Assembly: GCA_945864085.1 (NCBI GenBank)
Contig: CAMBAD010000001.1
Location: 1-64,000 of the forward strand
DNA from: an uncultured Streptococcus sp.
GTDB taxonomy: Bacteria; Bacillota; Bacilli; Lactobacillales; Streptococcaceae
Reading direction: 5' to 3'
DNA: 64,000 nucleotides
Made by a program: the position numbers and the translations under genes. The notes beneath the pieces were generated by a model. The model was not told where the DNA came from. It was given only the letters and a program-made list of their open reading frames with translations, and made no database searches. Positions 30,923 through 41,418 of the stretch are shown here, in pieces. Numbering within the stretch: position 1 is the first letter of the stretch; each line of letters begins with the position of its first letter.

Positions 30923-31650
30923 CCCACAACTCCCTCTTGCGTCAGCGTCAAATAAATCTCATTAAGACTGGCACCCTCCATACCAAATGCTGCCTGCAAT
31001 TCAGCCAAATTCCCAGCAGCACGTACTTGGCCTTGATGTAAAATAACAAAAGAATCACACAGTTTCTCAGCCGAATCCAAGACATGGGTGGACATAAGAA
31101 TAGAAGTTCCCTTTGCCTTTTCTTCCTCCAATAGACCAATCAAATCCGCAATCGCAACGGGGTCAAGGCCCAAAAATGGCTCATCAACGATTAGAAGACT
31201 CGGTTCGACCAGAAAGGCGCAAATAATCATGACCTTCTGCTTCATGCCCTTTGAAAAATTGACTGGAAACCAATCAACCTTCTCATCTAAACGAAACAGC
31301 TTCAGCAACCTTTCAGCCCTTGCCCAAGCCATACTCCAGTCTAAATCATAAGCCATTGCCACCACTTCCAAATGCTCCTTGAGTGTCAATTCTTCGTATA
31401 AACTAGGCGTCTCAGGAATAAAACCAATCTTTTTACGGTAACTTGCTGCCGCACTCAGCCCTTCTCCATCAATCAAAACCTGACCCTGATAAGGAGTCAA
31501 AAGACCAATGATTTCCTTGATGGTGGTCGATTTTCCTGCACCATTGAGACCAATCAGCCCCACCAATTCTCCATTGCCCACGGTGAAAGAGACATCCTTC
31601 AAAACAGGAATATTGACATAGCCACCCGTCACATTTTTTACTTCTAACAT
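30919..31650 (-). CDS. ecsA: ABC transporter ATP-binding protein, EcsA family
   Basis: 243 aa; GLNGAGKST Walker A, LIVDEPFLGLDP Walker B. Confidence 0.88.
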   Translation of the reverse strand: MLEVKNVTGGYVNIPVLKDVSFTVGNGELVGLIGLNGAGKSTTIKEIIGLLTPYQGQVLIDGEGLSAAASYRKKIGFIPETPSLYEELTLKEHLEVVAMAYDLDWSMAWARAERLLKLFRLDEKVDWFPVNFSKGMKQKVMIICAFLVEPSLLIVDEPFLGLDPVAIADLIGLLEEEKAKGTSILMSTHVLDSAEKLCDSFVILHQGQVRAAGNLAELQAAFGMEGASLNEIYLTLTQEGVVG

Positions 31651-31712
31651 ACATTTCTTCCTATAATTTGATATAATTATTATAACAAAATTCCTAGAAA
31701 GAGGTTGCTATT

Positions 31713-32141
31713 ATGTCAGATTGTATTTTTTGTAAGATTGTTGCGGGTGAAATTCCTGCTTCCAAGGTCTACGAAGATGATCATGTTTTGGCCTTCTTAG
31801 ATATTACCCAGGTTACCCAGGGCCATACTCTGGTGATTCCAAAGCAGCATTTTCGCAATGTCCTTGACTTGGAGCCGCAGGTCGCTGCTGACCTCTTTTC
31901 AGCTGTTCCAGCGATTGCGCGCCAGCTCAAGGAAAAACTAGGCGCCAGCGGCCTCAATATTGTCAACAATAACGAGGAAGCGGCTGGGCAAACAGTCTTT
32001 CACACCCATATCCATCTCCTCCCTCGCTTTGATCACAATGATGGCCTCAGCATTCATTTCAAGACTAAGGAGCCAGACTTTGAAGCCTTGGCCCAATTAG
32101 CCCAAGACCTTTATCTAGGAGAATCAAATGAAACTTCGTAA
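31713..32141 (+). CDS. HIT family protein
   Basis: 142 aa; CIFCKIVAGEIPASKVYED and HTHIHLLPR. Confidence 0.95.
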   Translation: MSDCIFCKIVAGEIPASKVYEDDHVLAFLDITQVTQGHTLVIPKQHFRNVLDLEPQVAADLFSAVPAIARQLKEKLGASGLNIVNNNEEAAGQTVFHTHIHLLPRFDHNDGLSIHFKTKEPDFEALAQLAQDLYLGESNETS

Positions 32142-32469
32142 CCTGTTTGCAGCAATCAGCGCTGCCAGTCTTGCCTATCTAGCTGTTAGCCGCAAGGAAG
32201 AAATTGCCAAAGAAGTCAAGGAAACTACCAAGATTCTGGCAGACATCCAGACTAGCAAGACAGAAATTCACAACCAACTCACCATCATTCAGAGTTTCCA
32301 GCAACCCCTCCAAGAAATGACCCAGGATCTCCAATACAAACTCCGCGTCTATAAGCAGAGCATTGCAGGAAACTTAGAAGAGATTCAAAAGATACAGGCC
32401 AAATATCAGGTAGAAGAGCAAATGGGCAATGCAAGTCCCGCCACTGAAAAAAGCGATCTGCAAAGTTAA
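32128..32469 (+). CDS. Hypothetical membrane-anchored coiled-coil protein
   Basis: 113 aa; overlaps HIT gene by 14 nt; N-terminal hydrophobic segment plus heptad-rich tail. Confidence 0.65.
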   Translation: MKLRNLFAAISAASLAYLAVSRKEEIAKEVKETTKILADIQTSKTEIHNQLTIIQSFQQPLQEMTQDLQYKLRVYKQSIAGNLEEIQKIQAKYQVEEQMGNASPATEKSDLQS

Positions 32470-32500
32470 ATAAAGTGATACCCCTTCTACCAAAAGCACA

Positions 32501-32549
32501 AAAAACGAATGATAGCGGTACGCCTCTACTACCGCTATCATTCGTTTTT
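32501..32549. terminator. Strong bidirectional terminator
   Basis: Perfect 20-nt arms AAAAACGAATGATAGCGGTA / TACCGCTATCATTCGTTTTT with 9-nt loop. Confidence 0.92.
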
Positions 32550-32639
32550 GATTATTAGCATGCTGCACCAAATCTGGTAACATAGTTGAAATAAGGCAGC
32601 AGGTCTGACAGATTCTTTCAGCCTGCCAGCTGTCCATCC

Positions 32640-33824
32640 CTATTCCGAACTCTCTCCTGGCACATACGTTTCCTCTGTCACAACTGGCTGCTCTACAGCA
32701 CCTGTAGTAGCTTCCGAAGAAGTGGCCGTATCTACTGATAAGTCTGTTGCCCATGGACTGGCTTCTAAGAGCAGGTAGCCTGTATACACATCGTAGACAT
32801 TGATTGGACTGAGAACCTGCATCTTTTCCTCGTAGGTTTTGACATTGGTTGTCAGCTCTGTTAAAGGTTCCTTACCAATAGATGTCTTCAAGATGTTTTG
32901 CATCTCCAAAAGATGGTTGCTGGCTGGCAACTGATAGGACACCTCATCTACCATAGCATCCAAACCTTCCAGTTGGTAGGACTTGAGATTATTCAAGGCA
33001 TCTTTATAACCTAGGAGAGTTGGTAAGGTTGCTGTAGAAATTTCAAAATCTGTCCGCATATTATTGGCAATAGCGGTCAAGATTTTTTTGTATTGAGTAA
33101 AGCCATCTAGCTGCAATAATTTTTGAACAAGTGCGGTGATCACTTCACGCTGACGGCGTTGACGGCCAATGTCACCTTCTGGGTCATCATAACGCATACG
33201 CGCATATACCAAGGCCTGCGCACCATTGACCAGCTGTTTCCCTTCTGGCACAACGGAGGTATAGACAGGCTCGTACTCTGAGATAGTTATTGGGAAACCT
33301 AGGGTATTATTGACCTCAATCCCACCGACAGCATCAACCAACTCCACCAGACCATCCATATTGATTTCGACATAGCGATCGATGGTAATATCCATCATCT
33401 TCTCAATGGTTGCAACCGCCATCGGAGCCTGTCCATAACTATAGGAATGGTTTAGCTTTTCTACAGTTCCTGTAGACTCTCCTGTTGCGTCAGCAATTTC
33501 TACCATGATGTCACGCGTTAAACTCATCATGCTTGTCTCTTGGGTCACAGGATTGACCGTCACCAAAATCATGGAGTCACTGCGGCCGCCTTCCCAGTCG
33601 CCACCCCGTGTTGCCTGGTCCATATCAACCCCCATGAGGAGAATGGTCAGGGGCTCTGTCGCGCGAATCGGCTCAGCCTCCTCCTTGCCTTCCAGCGTTT
33701 TATAGGTTTTGGAAATGGTCGTATCCGAAAAATTCAGAAGACTCATACCATAAACCAAACCAGCACCGACCGTTAAGCCAATGATGGCCAAGCACATAAA
33801 GAATATTTTTTTTCCGATTGTCAT
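32640..33824 (-). CDS. LytR-CpsA-Psr family protein
   Basis: 394 aa; GVDMDQATRGGDWEGGRSDSMILVTVNP, RMRYDDPEGDIGRQRRQREV. Confidence 0.95.
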   Translation of the reverse strand: MTIGKKIFFMCLAIIGLTVGAGLVYGMSLLNFSDTTISKTYKTLEGKEEAEPIRATEPLTILLMGVDMDQATRGGDWEGGRSDSMILVTVNPVTQETSMMSLTRDIMVEIADATGESTGTVEKLNHSYSYGQAPMAVATIEKMMDITIDRYVEINMDGLVELVDAVGGIEVNNTLGFPITISEYEPVYTSVVPEGKQLVNGAQALVYARMRYDDPEGDIGRQRRQREVITALVQKLLQLDGFTQYKKILTAIANNMRTDFEISTATLPTLLGYKDALNNLKSYQLEGLDAMVDEVSYQLPASNHLLEMQNILKTSIGKEPLTELTTNVKTYEEKMQVLSPINVYDVYTGYLLLEASPWATDLSVDTATSSEATTGAVEQPVVTEETYVPGESSE

Positions 33825-34348
33825 ATCTCACCAATCAGCCGCCCCATATAATAGAGGTTCAGCCATTCTCCTTTATCCGTTCTAGCACCTCTCACCTGAG
33901 TGCCTTCAATCTTGAATCCTACTTTTTCATACAAATGAACCGCCGCCTGATTTCGCACCTGGACTGTCAATTCCAAACGCTTGAGCCTGTCCATCTCCTC
34001 AGCCCAGTGGATCACCTCATCGAGTAAAATCGTTCCCAGACCATGACCCCAGTAAGCTCTCTTTACAGCAATAAATACATTGCCGATATGGCTAATCCGA
34101 AACTGGCTCGATGATTTAACAGAAACCGCGCCAACCACTTCCGAACCGAATTTGGCCAGGAGACATAATTCCCCAGGATTCTCCATTCCTTTTGCAAAAA
34201 TGCTTTCCATTTCTGCTTGACTAAACTGAAAACCCGTTTCATCCATCACTAGATAATCTGTTTCCCTTGCCACTTGATTCATAAAATCAATAAAGGCTGA
34301 CGCGTCGCTTGGCTCTGCTTCGCTAAAATAAATTTCCTTTTCAGACAT
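33821..34348 (-). CDS. GNAT family N-acetyltransferase
   Basis: Start at MSEKEIYFSEAEPSD; AYWGHGLGTILLDEVIHWA. Confidence 0.88.
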   Translation of the reverse strand: MSEKEIYFSEAEPSDASAFIDFMNQVARETDYLVMDETGFQFSQAEMESIFAKGMENPGELCLLAKFGSEVVGAVSVKSSSQFRISHIGNVFIAVKRAYWGHGLGTILLDEVIHWAEEMDRLKRLELTVQVRNQAAVHLYEKVGFKIEGTQVRGARTDKGEWLNLYYMGRLIGEI

Positions 34349-34781
34349 CCTGTATCTCCTCAGCCAGAGCCTCACTCTTGGTCCCATGCGCTTCAAAAGT
34401 CAGACAACGACCATCCCCTACCTTGTCTATCCGAATCAGGAGATAATCATCCAAGAGGTCCGCATCCAGCAATTCGCCCCACTCGATGACAGTCAGACCA
34501 TTCCCATAGAGAAAATCGTCCAGGTCAATCGAGTCAGGATCATCGCCAATCCGATAAACATCCAGATGATAAAGAGGCATGCGCCCCTCATACTCTCGGA
34601 CAATAGTATAGGTTGGACTCTTGATCATCTGCTCAATCTCCAAGCCCTTGGCCAAACCCTTGGTCAAGGTTGTCTTTCCTGCACCCAAATCGCCCGACAG
34701 CACCAGGACTTGATTTGGCTTGCAAAGCTTGCCAATCCTCTCGCCGATGGCTATCAATTCATTTTCATTCTGACTATACAT
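34341..34781 (-). CDS. tsaE: tRNA threonylcarbamoyladenosine biosynthesis ATPase TsaE
   Basis: Start at MYSQNENELIAIGERIG; SGDLGAGKTTLTKG, LYHLDVYRI. Confidence 0.95.
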   Translation of the reverse strand: MYSQNENELIAIGERIGKLCKPNQVLVLSGDLGAGKTTLTKGLAKGLEIEQMIKSPTYTIVREYEGRMPLYHLDVYRIGDDPDSIDLDDFLYGNGLTVIEWGELLDADLLDDYLLIRIDKVGDGRCLTFEAHGTKSEALAEEIQDV

Positions 34782-34995
34782 GCCTTTAATTATACCATAG
34801 CCCCGTGGGTTTGTCATAGGTCTACTGAAAATCTCTTCAAAAATCAACAGCTGATGGCATCTCCGTGCAGCATTCGTTCACTCTTTCTGCCCAGGCTCAG
34901 CCTGCGGAAAGGAAGTCTTTTTTCAGACAGCCTGAACTCCACCAGCATTCAGACTATACATCAAAATCGCAAGCATAAGGCCTGCGATTTTGTGT

Positions 34996-36660
34996 TTATT
35001 CTACACTGAAGAAGTATGGGTAGACTGGTTGATTTCCTTGGTGGATTTCAACTTCGATGTCTTCAAATTGTTCCTCCAACTGGTCTGCGAGGGTCTGGGC
35101 AAGTTCTTCATCGCCTTCTTCACCGACATAAATGGTCACAATTTCACTATCTTCATCAAGCATTTTCTCAAAAGTGGCTGCCAACGTTTCCATCATATCG
35201 GGATTAGAGACCACAATCTTGCCATCCACCATACCGAGGTTATCATTTTCATGAATTTCAAGACCATCAATAGTGGTATCACGAACTGCAGTTGTCACGC
35301 TACCACTTTTCACCTCAGCTAAGGAAGCTGTCATAGCTTCGAAGTTGCTTTCCAAATCGCGACTTGGGTCAAAGGCAAGCAAGCTGGTAAAGCCTTGTGG
35401 AAGGGTCTTGGTTTCGACAACCTTGACTGCTACTTCTGCAACTTCTGCCGCAGATTGTGCTGCCATGAGAATATTTTTGTTGTTTGGCAACAAGATAACA
35501 TTGCGGGCATTGACCAAATCAATGGCATTGACAAAGTCTTCTGTTGATGGGTTCATGGTCTGACCGCCTGAGATGACATAGTCCACGCCTTGTGATTTGA
35601 AGATTTCAGTCAATCCTTCTCCAGCAGCAACAGCGATAATGCCGTATTCTTTTTGTTCAGCTGGTTTTTGGTAACTTTCTTCCTTTTCAACCTGTGCTTC
35701 GTGTTGCTCACGCATGTTGTCCACTTTGACTTTAACCAGACTACCGTACTGAAGACCTGCTTGCATAACCAAACCTGGATCTTCTGTATGGACATGAACT
35801 TTAACGATTTCATCGTCATTAACCACTAGCAATGAATCCCCTAGGTCATTGAGGTAGTTACGGAATTCTTCATAATCGAAGTCCTTGACGTAAGTAGGTC
35901 CTTGGCGAAGGGCTACCATGATTTCAGTACAATAGCCAAAGGTAATGTCCTCAGTCGCCACATGACCGGCAACAGACTTGTGGTGCTCTGCATTGATCAT
36001 CTCAGACATAACAGCTGGTGTCGCTTCAAAGTCTTCTGAAGCGATGTACTCACCAGTTAGGGCTGACAAGAAACCTTCATAGATGTAAACAAGACCTTGG
36101 CCACCTGAATCGACAACGCCGACTTCCTTCAAGACTGGAAGCAGGTCTGGAGTTTTCTTGAGGGCCCGATTTGCCCCTTCCAAAGTGGCACGCATAACCT
36201 CTACTGCGTCATCCGTCTCTTCAGCCTTTTTAAGCGCTGCAGTCGCTGCACCGCGCGATACCGTCAAAATAGTTCCCTCGACAGGCTTCATAACCGCCTT
36301 GTAGGCTACTTCAACACCATGCTGGAAGGCGTGGGCCAAATCTTTACCATCCAATTCAACCTTGCCTTTGACAGATTGACCAAAGCCACGGAATAATTGT
36401 GAAGTGATAACGCCAGAGTTTCCACGCGCGCCCATGAGCAAGCCCTTAGATAAAATTTGAGCAACTTCGCCGACTGTGTTAGCTGGCTTATCCGCCACCT
36501 CTTTGGCACCATTGGTAATGGTCATCCCCATGTTTGTCCCTGTGTCTCCATCCGGAACTGGGAAAACATTGAGCGAGTTCACATATTCGGCTTGTTTATT
36601 CAGACGAGTGGACGCTGCCTGCACCATTTCTTGAAATAAACTGGTTGTAATTTTAGACAC
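34996..36660 (-). CDS. fakA: DhaK/DhaL-like kinase, fatty acid kinase A family
   Basis: 554 aa; PVPDGDTGTNMGMT, GARGNSGVITSQLFRG; preceded by Asp23-like gene. Confidence 0.88.
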   Translation of the reverse strand: MSKITTSLFQEMVQAASTRLNKQAEYVNSLNVFPVPDGDTGTNMGMTITNGAKEVADKPANTVGEVAQILSKGLLMGARGNSGVITSQLFRGFGQSVKGKVELDGKDLAHAFQHGVEVAYKAVMKPVEGTILTVSRGAATAALKKAEETDDAVEVMRATLEGANRALKKTPDLLPVLKEVGVVDSGGQGLVYIYEGFLSALTGEYIASEDFEATPAVMSEMINAEHHKSVAGHVATEDITFGYCTEIMVALRQGPTYVKDFDYEEFRNYLNDLGDSLLVVNDDEIVKVHVHTEDPGLVMQAGLQYGSLVKVKVDNMREQHEAQVEKEESYQKPAEQKEYGIIAVAAGEGLTEIFKSQGVDYVISGGQTMNPSTEDFVNAIDLVNARNVILLPNNKNILMAAQSAAEVAEVAVKVVETKTLPQGFTSLLAFDPSRDLESNFEAMTASLAEVKSGSVTTAVRDTTIDGLEIHENDNLGMVDGKIVVSNPDMMETLAATFEKMLDEDSEIVTIYVGEEGDEELAQTLADQLEEQFEDIEVEIHQGNQPVYPYFFSVE

Positions 36661-36662
36661 AA

Positions 36663-37028
36663 TTATTCTCCTACGACTTTAATATTTTGGATAAAAACAT
36701 TAACGGCATCTGCTGCGATACCCAACTGGCTCTCCAAGTTAAACTTAACACGCTCTTGGATATTGCGAGATACTTCGCTGATTTTTACACCGTAACTCAT
36801 GACAGTGTAAACATCGACTGCAATACGACCATCTTCCAAGGTCTTGATGACTACGCCCTTAGCATAATTTTCTTTTCTCAACAGCGCCTGGAAATTATCC
36901 TTAATCGCAGACTTACTAGCCATGCCAACCACACCAAAAATTTCTGTGGTAGCCCCACCGACAACGGTAGCAATGACATCATCTGTCAGTTCAATTTGGC
37001 CGTCTTTTGTATTGATTTTAACAGTCAT
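36663..37028 (-). CDS. Asp23/Gls24 family envelope stress protein (YloU-like)
   Basis: 121 aa; GVVGMASKSAIKDNFQALLRKENYAKGV. Confidence 0.9.
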   Translation of the reverse strand: MTVKINTKDGQIELTDDVIATVVGGATTEIFGVVGMASKSAIKDNFQALLRKENYAKGVVIKTLEDGRIAVDVYTVMSYGVKISEVSRNIQERVKFNLESQLGIAADAVNVFIQNIKVVGE

Positions 37029-37182
37029 ATTTCGTTACCTCAAATAGTTTTATCACTCCATTTTATCATATTTTCTGTTTTCTGTAAAAAACAAGCTTGT
37101 CATGGATTTATTTTTGAAAGATGGATTGCCATCAAATGAAAAGAAGACTGGAAATCTTGTCCCAATCTTCTTATGGTTTTTA

Positions 37183-38085
37183 TTAACCTAAACGTTGTTT
37201 TGCATCGGCTGCACGTTGGAAAGCTTGACCGATGTAGTTGATACAGAGCATCATCACAAGGATAAAAATAGCTGCTGGCAACCAAATCCAAGTCTTATTT
37301 TCCAAGATGTCCGCATTACGAGCATTGGAAATCAGGGTTCCCAAACTTGGTACGGTAGATGGAAGACCAAAACCGAGATAGGTCAAGGAAGTCTCAATAC
37401 CAATGTTACCCGCAAAGTTCAGAGTCAAGTTAACAATAATCAATGAACTCAAGTTTGGCAAGATTTCGCGGAACATAATCATGAAGTCACTGGTTCCCAG
37501 AGTTTTAGAAGCGCTGACATAATCCAGACGCGACTCCGACAGGGTCCGCGTACGGAAGAGACGGGCCTTGGCTGTCCAGTAGAAGCCACTCATGATGAAG
37601 ATGAAATGATAGATGGTGTAGTCCTTGATCACCGTTACAAAAACGATAATCAGCATGGTGGTCGGCAGGATCATCATGAAGTCAACGACACGCATAAGAG
37701 CGCCATCTAAGCGACCGCCATAGTAACCTGAAACGACACCGAGAGAAACACCGACAATACTTGTAATAATGGTAATGGTGAAGCCGATAATAATGGAATT
37801 GCGGGCACCAATAATCAGCTGACCAAAGATGTCCTTACCACCCTCATCCGTTCCCAAGATGTAGCCATCTACACCTGGTTCCAAATAGCGTCCCAACAAA
37901 TTGACCTTCATAACCTGCTCTTGGTCCAAAATCAAGGCACCGATGAAAACGGTCAAGAGAACTGTTACCAAGATAATGAACGAAGCTAGAGCTAGTCGGT
38001 CCTTCATGAACTCCCGTACAATCACACGGAAACCACCTGGAGGAGTTGAAGCAGATTGAACTTGTTTTTTATTTTCTTTACTCAC
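37183..38085 (-). CDS. oppC: Oligopeptide ABC transporter permease, OppC type
   Basis: 300 aa; LGTDEGGKDIFGQLIIGARNSI, EILPNLSSLIIVNLTL. Confidence 0.9.
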   Translation of the reverse strand: MSKENKKQVQSASTPPGGFRVIVREFMKDRLALASFIILVTVLLTVFIGALILDQEQVMKVNLLGRYLEPGVDGYILGTDEGGKDIFGQLIIGARNSIIIGFTITIITSIVGVSLGVVSGYYGGRLDGALMRVVDFMMILPTTMLIIVFVTVIKDYTIYHFIFIMSGFYWTAKARLFRTRTLSESRLDYVSASKTLGTSDFMIMFREILPNLSSLIIVNLTLNFAGNIGIETSLTYLGFGLPSTVPSLGTLISNARNADILENKTWIWLPAAIFILVMMLCINYIGQAFQRAADAKQRLG

Positions 38086-38099
38086 TATACCCCTCCTTT

Positions 38100-39056
38100 C
38101 TATTTCACACGGATACGAGGGTCAACAATGCTCATGATAATATCTGAGAGCAGGGTTCCTAACAGTGTAGCCATCCCAAAAATCAATAAGAGAGCTAAGA
38201 TAACACTGTAGTCCCGACTAGAAATCGAGTTGAAGAACAACTGACCGATACCAGGATAAGTGAAAATATTTTCAATAAAAATCGAACCACCAATCAAACC
38301 TGTCAATTCATAGCCCAAGAAAGAGGCAATCGGCAGGATTGAATTACGGAAGATGTGGCGGTTATACACCACCTTTTCAGGAACACCTTTGGCACGTGCT
38401 GTACGTACATAGTCCTGACCCTTGGCATCAATAATTCCTGTCCGCAGGTATTGAATTGTGACGGTTGTCGACAGAATGGCCATGGTAATAGCCGGCAAAA
38501 TCATGTGATGAATACGACTAAAGATAGCCGCGATACCTTCCACACCTGAGCCAATCGAACCGCGAGTTGGGAACCAACCCAAAGTAAAACCAAACAGCCA
38601 GAGCATTAAAATAGCAAAGACAAAGATTGGGGTTGAGAAGGTCAGGAAGTTGTAAACGGTGATAACCTTATCCGCCAGGGAATTTTGGTAACGACCTGCA
38701 ATCATCCCCAAAGGAAGGGCGATAGCATAGGTCAAAATCATGGTCAACAGAGACAGCCAAATCGTGTTGTTCAGACGCTGCATGATAACATCCAAGACAG
38801 GCTGTTTAAAGAGAATACTTTGTCCAAAATCACCCTGCAAGATATTGCCCACCCAACGGAGGTACTGTTCTGGAATCGGATCATAATAACCTGCTTCAAT
38901 TCGCAGTTTCTCAATGACTGCTGGATCAATCGACGGGTCAATCATACCTGTGAATGGATCCCCTGGCATCATTTTAGCGACGAAGAAAGCAATGATACTA
39001 AGGATAATAATTTGAGGAATCATCATCAAAAGACGACGCAATATTGTTTTCCACAT
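38100..39056 (-). CDS. oppB: Oligopeptide ABC transporter permease, OppB type
   Basis: 318 aa; KMMPGDPFTGM, GSIFIENIFTYPGIGQLFFN. Confidence 0.9.
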   Translation of the reverse strand: MWKTILRRLLMMIPQIIILSIIAFFVAKMMPGDPFTGMIDPSIDPAVIEKLRIEAGYYDPIPEQYLRWVGNILQGDFGQSILFKQPVLDVIMQRLNNTIWLSLLTMILTYAIALPLGMIAGRYQNSLADKVITVYNFLTFSTPIFVFAILMLWLFGFTLGWFPTRGSIGSGVEGIAAIFSRIHHMILPAITMAILSTTVTIQYLRTGIIDAKGQDYVRTARAKGVPEKVVYNRHIFRNSILPIASFLGYELTGLIGGSIFIENIFTYPGIGQLFFNSISSRDYSVILALLLIFGMATLLGTLLSDIIMSIVDPRIRVK

Positions 39057-39057
39057 C

Positions 39058-39999
39058 TTAGTTCGTACCTCCTTCTGGAAGGGCTACCTGATGAGTTTCC
39101 GAGAAGGCTTTCAAGTCGTAGACACGACCATTTTCATCATAGTAAAGACCTTGCTTTTCCTGATATTCTTTTTCAGCAGCTAAGCGTTTTTCCTTATTTT
39201 GCAAACGGTTGACAGGATCAATCGTTGGAATGGCAGAAAGCAAGCGCTTAGTGTAGATATGTTGTGGATTGTTGTAAATATCGTGTTTATTTCCAGTTTC
39301 TACAAAGCGGCCGCGATACATGATAAAAAGTTCATCACACATGTGCTGGACCACTCCAAGGTCATGGGAAATAAAGAGATAGCTAAGTTTGAACTCATCT
39401 TGAATACGCTTCATGTAGTTCAACACCTGAGCCTGAACAGACAAGTCCAAGGCTGAAACAGGCTCATCGGCAATAATCAAACGCGGTTTACTTGCCAAAG
39501 CACGCGCCACACCAATACGCTGACGCTGTCCACCTGAAAATTCATGCGGGTACTTGATAAGGGCCTCTTCGTTCAGACCGATAATATCCAACAATTCCAG
39601 CACTCTAGCCTTCTCTTCCGCAGGAGACAGGCGGTCAAAGTTACGGATTGGCTCTGCGATGACATCAAGAATCCGTTTCTTAGGGTTGAAACTAGACAAG
39701 GAATCCTGGAAAATCATTTGGACATCGCGATTAAAATTCCCTTTTTTCCGACGAGATTTGTTGGTTACATTTTGACCTTCGTAGATGACTTGACCAGAAG
39801 TTGCGCGCTCCAAGCCAATGATAGCCTTACCAATCGTGGACTTACCTGAGCCCGATTCTCCTACTAAGCCGTAGGTTTTTCCTTCTTCAAAGGCAATGTT
39901 TACACCATCCACAGCATAGACATGGTCTGTCACACGGTTAAAGAAGCCACTACGGATTGGATAATGGACTTTTAAATCTTTTACTTCAATAAATCCCAC
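39058..39999 (-). CDS. oppF: Oligopeptide ABC transporter ATP-binding protein, OppF type
   Basis: 313 aa; GESGSGKSTIGKAI, FSGGQRQRIGVARAL. Confidence 0.9.
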   Translation of the reverse strand: MGFIEVKDLKVHYPIRSGFFNRVTDHVYAVDGVNIAFEEGKTYGLVGESGSGKSTIGKAIIGLERATSGQVIYEGQNVTNKSRRKKGNFNRDVQMIFQDSLSSFNPKKRILDVIAEPIRNFDRLSPAEEKARVLELLDIIGLNEEALIKYPHEFSGGQRQRIGVARALASKPRLIIADEPVSALDLSVQAQVLNYMKRIQDEFKLSYLFISHDLGVVQHMCDELFIMYRGRFVETGNKHDIYNNPQHIYTKRLLSAIPTIDPVNRLQNKEKRLAAEKEYQEKQGLYYDENGRVYDLKAFSETHQVALPEGGTN

Positions 40000-40001
40000 T
40001 A

Positions 40002-40997
40002 TTAGGCCTCCCCTTCAAAATAGAATGTTTCGTGACAAGAGCAGCGAACAAAGTGTCCTGGTCTTACTTCATGCATGGTTGGATTTTCCTCGTGCGCTGC
40101 CGCTTCAATCCACGGAATACGTGGTGCAAAACGACAACCCTGACGAAGCATTTTGGTAATTGGCGGTACAATTCCTTCGATAACATGCAAATCGCCTTCA
40201 CTTCCAGCCTGTGGATTCGACTTGAGGAGTGAACGAGTATATGGGTGTTTTGGATTGGTAAAGAGTTCCTCTACAGGAGCCACTTCAACAAATTGGCCAC
40301 CGTACATAACTGCCACGCGGTCAGCTGTTTCTGCCACAACGCCCAAGTCGTGGGTAATCAGAATAATACCAGAACCTGTTTCTGCCTGGATGTCATTCAG
40401 TAGGTCCAAAATTTGTGCCTGAATCGTAACATCTAGGGCAGTTGTTGGCTCGTCAGCAATAATAACTGGCGGCTTACATGAAAGAGCAATCGCGATAATA
40501 ATCCGCTGACGCATACCACCTGACAATTCATGCGGGTATTGTTTGAAAGTCCGCTGAGGGTTAGGAATCCCTACCTGCTCCAACAACTCTAACACACGCG
40601 CCTTACGAGCCGCAGCATCCAAGTCTGTATGGTAGAACAAGGCCTCGTCAATCTGCGCACCAATGGTCATCAAGGGATTGAGGGAAGCCAAGGGATCCTG
40701 GAAAATCATTCCAATATCATTTCCACGTACAGAATTGTACTTGGATTCACTCATTCCAACCAATTCCATATCATTGTACTGAATGCTCCCTGAAATCTTT
40801 GTGTTCAAGGGATTGTGCAGACCCATAATCGTCGTTGCCAGGGTCGATTTACCACAGCCTGATTCCCCAACAATAGCCAAAATTTCATTTTTGTGCAGAG
40901 TGATGTCAACACCATCCACAGCATCAAAAAATTCATCGCCAATGCGGAAACCGACGTGTAAATCTTTTATGTCTAAAAGCGGCTTTTCAGTAACCAC
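40002..40997 (-). CDS. oppD: Oligopeptide ABC transporter ATP-binding protein, OppD type
   Basis: 331 aa; GESGCGKSTLATTI, LSGGMRQRIIIAIAL. Confidence 0.9.
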   Translation of the reverse strand: MVTEKPLLDIKDLHVGFRIGDEFFDAVDGVDITLHKNEILAIVGESGCGKSTLATTIMGLHNPLNTKISGSIQYNDMELVGMSESKYNSVRGNDIGMIFQDPLASLNPLMTIGAQIDEALFYHTDLDAAARKARVLELLEQVGIPNPQRTFKQYPHELSGGMRQRIIIAIALSCKPPVIIADEPTTALDVTIQAQILDLLNDIQAETGSGIILITHDLGVVAETADRVAVMYGGQFVEVAPVEELFTNPKHPYTRSLLKSNPQAGSEGDLHVIEGIVPPITKMLRQGCRFAPRIPWIEAAAHEENPTMHEVRPGHFVRCSCHETFYFEGEA

Positions 40998-41329
40998 GCT
41001 CTTTCCTCCTTTATGTCTCAGCTAATCAAGCTCAATCAATTCAACCATTTTATAATATCAAGTTCATCTAGTGTTTGAATAACTGATTTTTTTATTCTAC
41101 TCGTTCTAAACATCAGATTGCTTTACCAACTGCTGTTGTCTTGTCTTTCCGTTTGCTTTTCTTACAGGGCAATGGGGTAGAGATGACGTTGATGTGAGCC
41201 CTCTTTTTCATAGGCCACACCAGGATTGCAGCAATCCTTCTGTCCCACTCTCGCGTATAAGACCAAACTGAATGAACATAGCAGACAAGTACCAACTACG
41301 CCCAGCGCATTTTTTTGTATACTGAGTCT

Positions 41330-41358
41330 ACTATACCATAATTATCTGAAAATTCCAA
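41330..41358 (-). promoter_or_regulatory. Probable oppDFBC promoter with overlapping CodY-like box
   Basis: Minus strand TTGGAA (41358-41353), 17 nt, TATAGT (41335-41330); AATTATCTGAAAATT at 41340-41354 has 1 mismatch to AATTTTCWGAAAATT. Confidence 0.6.
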
Positions 41359-41370
41359 TAGCCATCTGAA

Positions 41371-41393
41371 AAAAGCCAAACGAGTTGGCTTTT
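41371..41393 (-). terminator. oppA terminator
   Basis: AAAAGCCAAacgagTTGGCTTTT between oppA and oppD. Confidence 0.8.
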
Positions 41394-41418
41394 CCAGATT
41401 CTATTGCTGTAACTCAGA

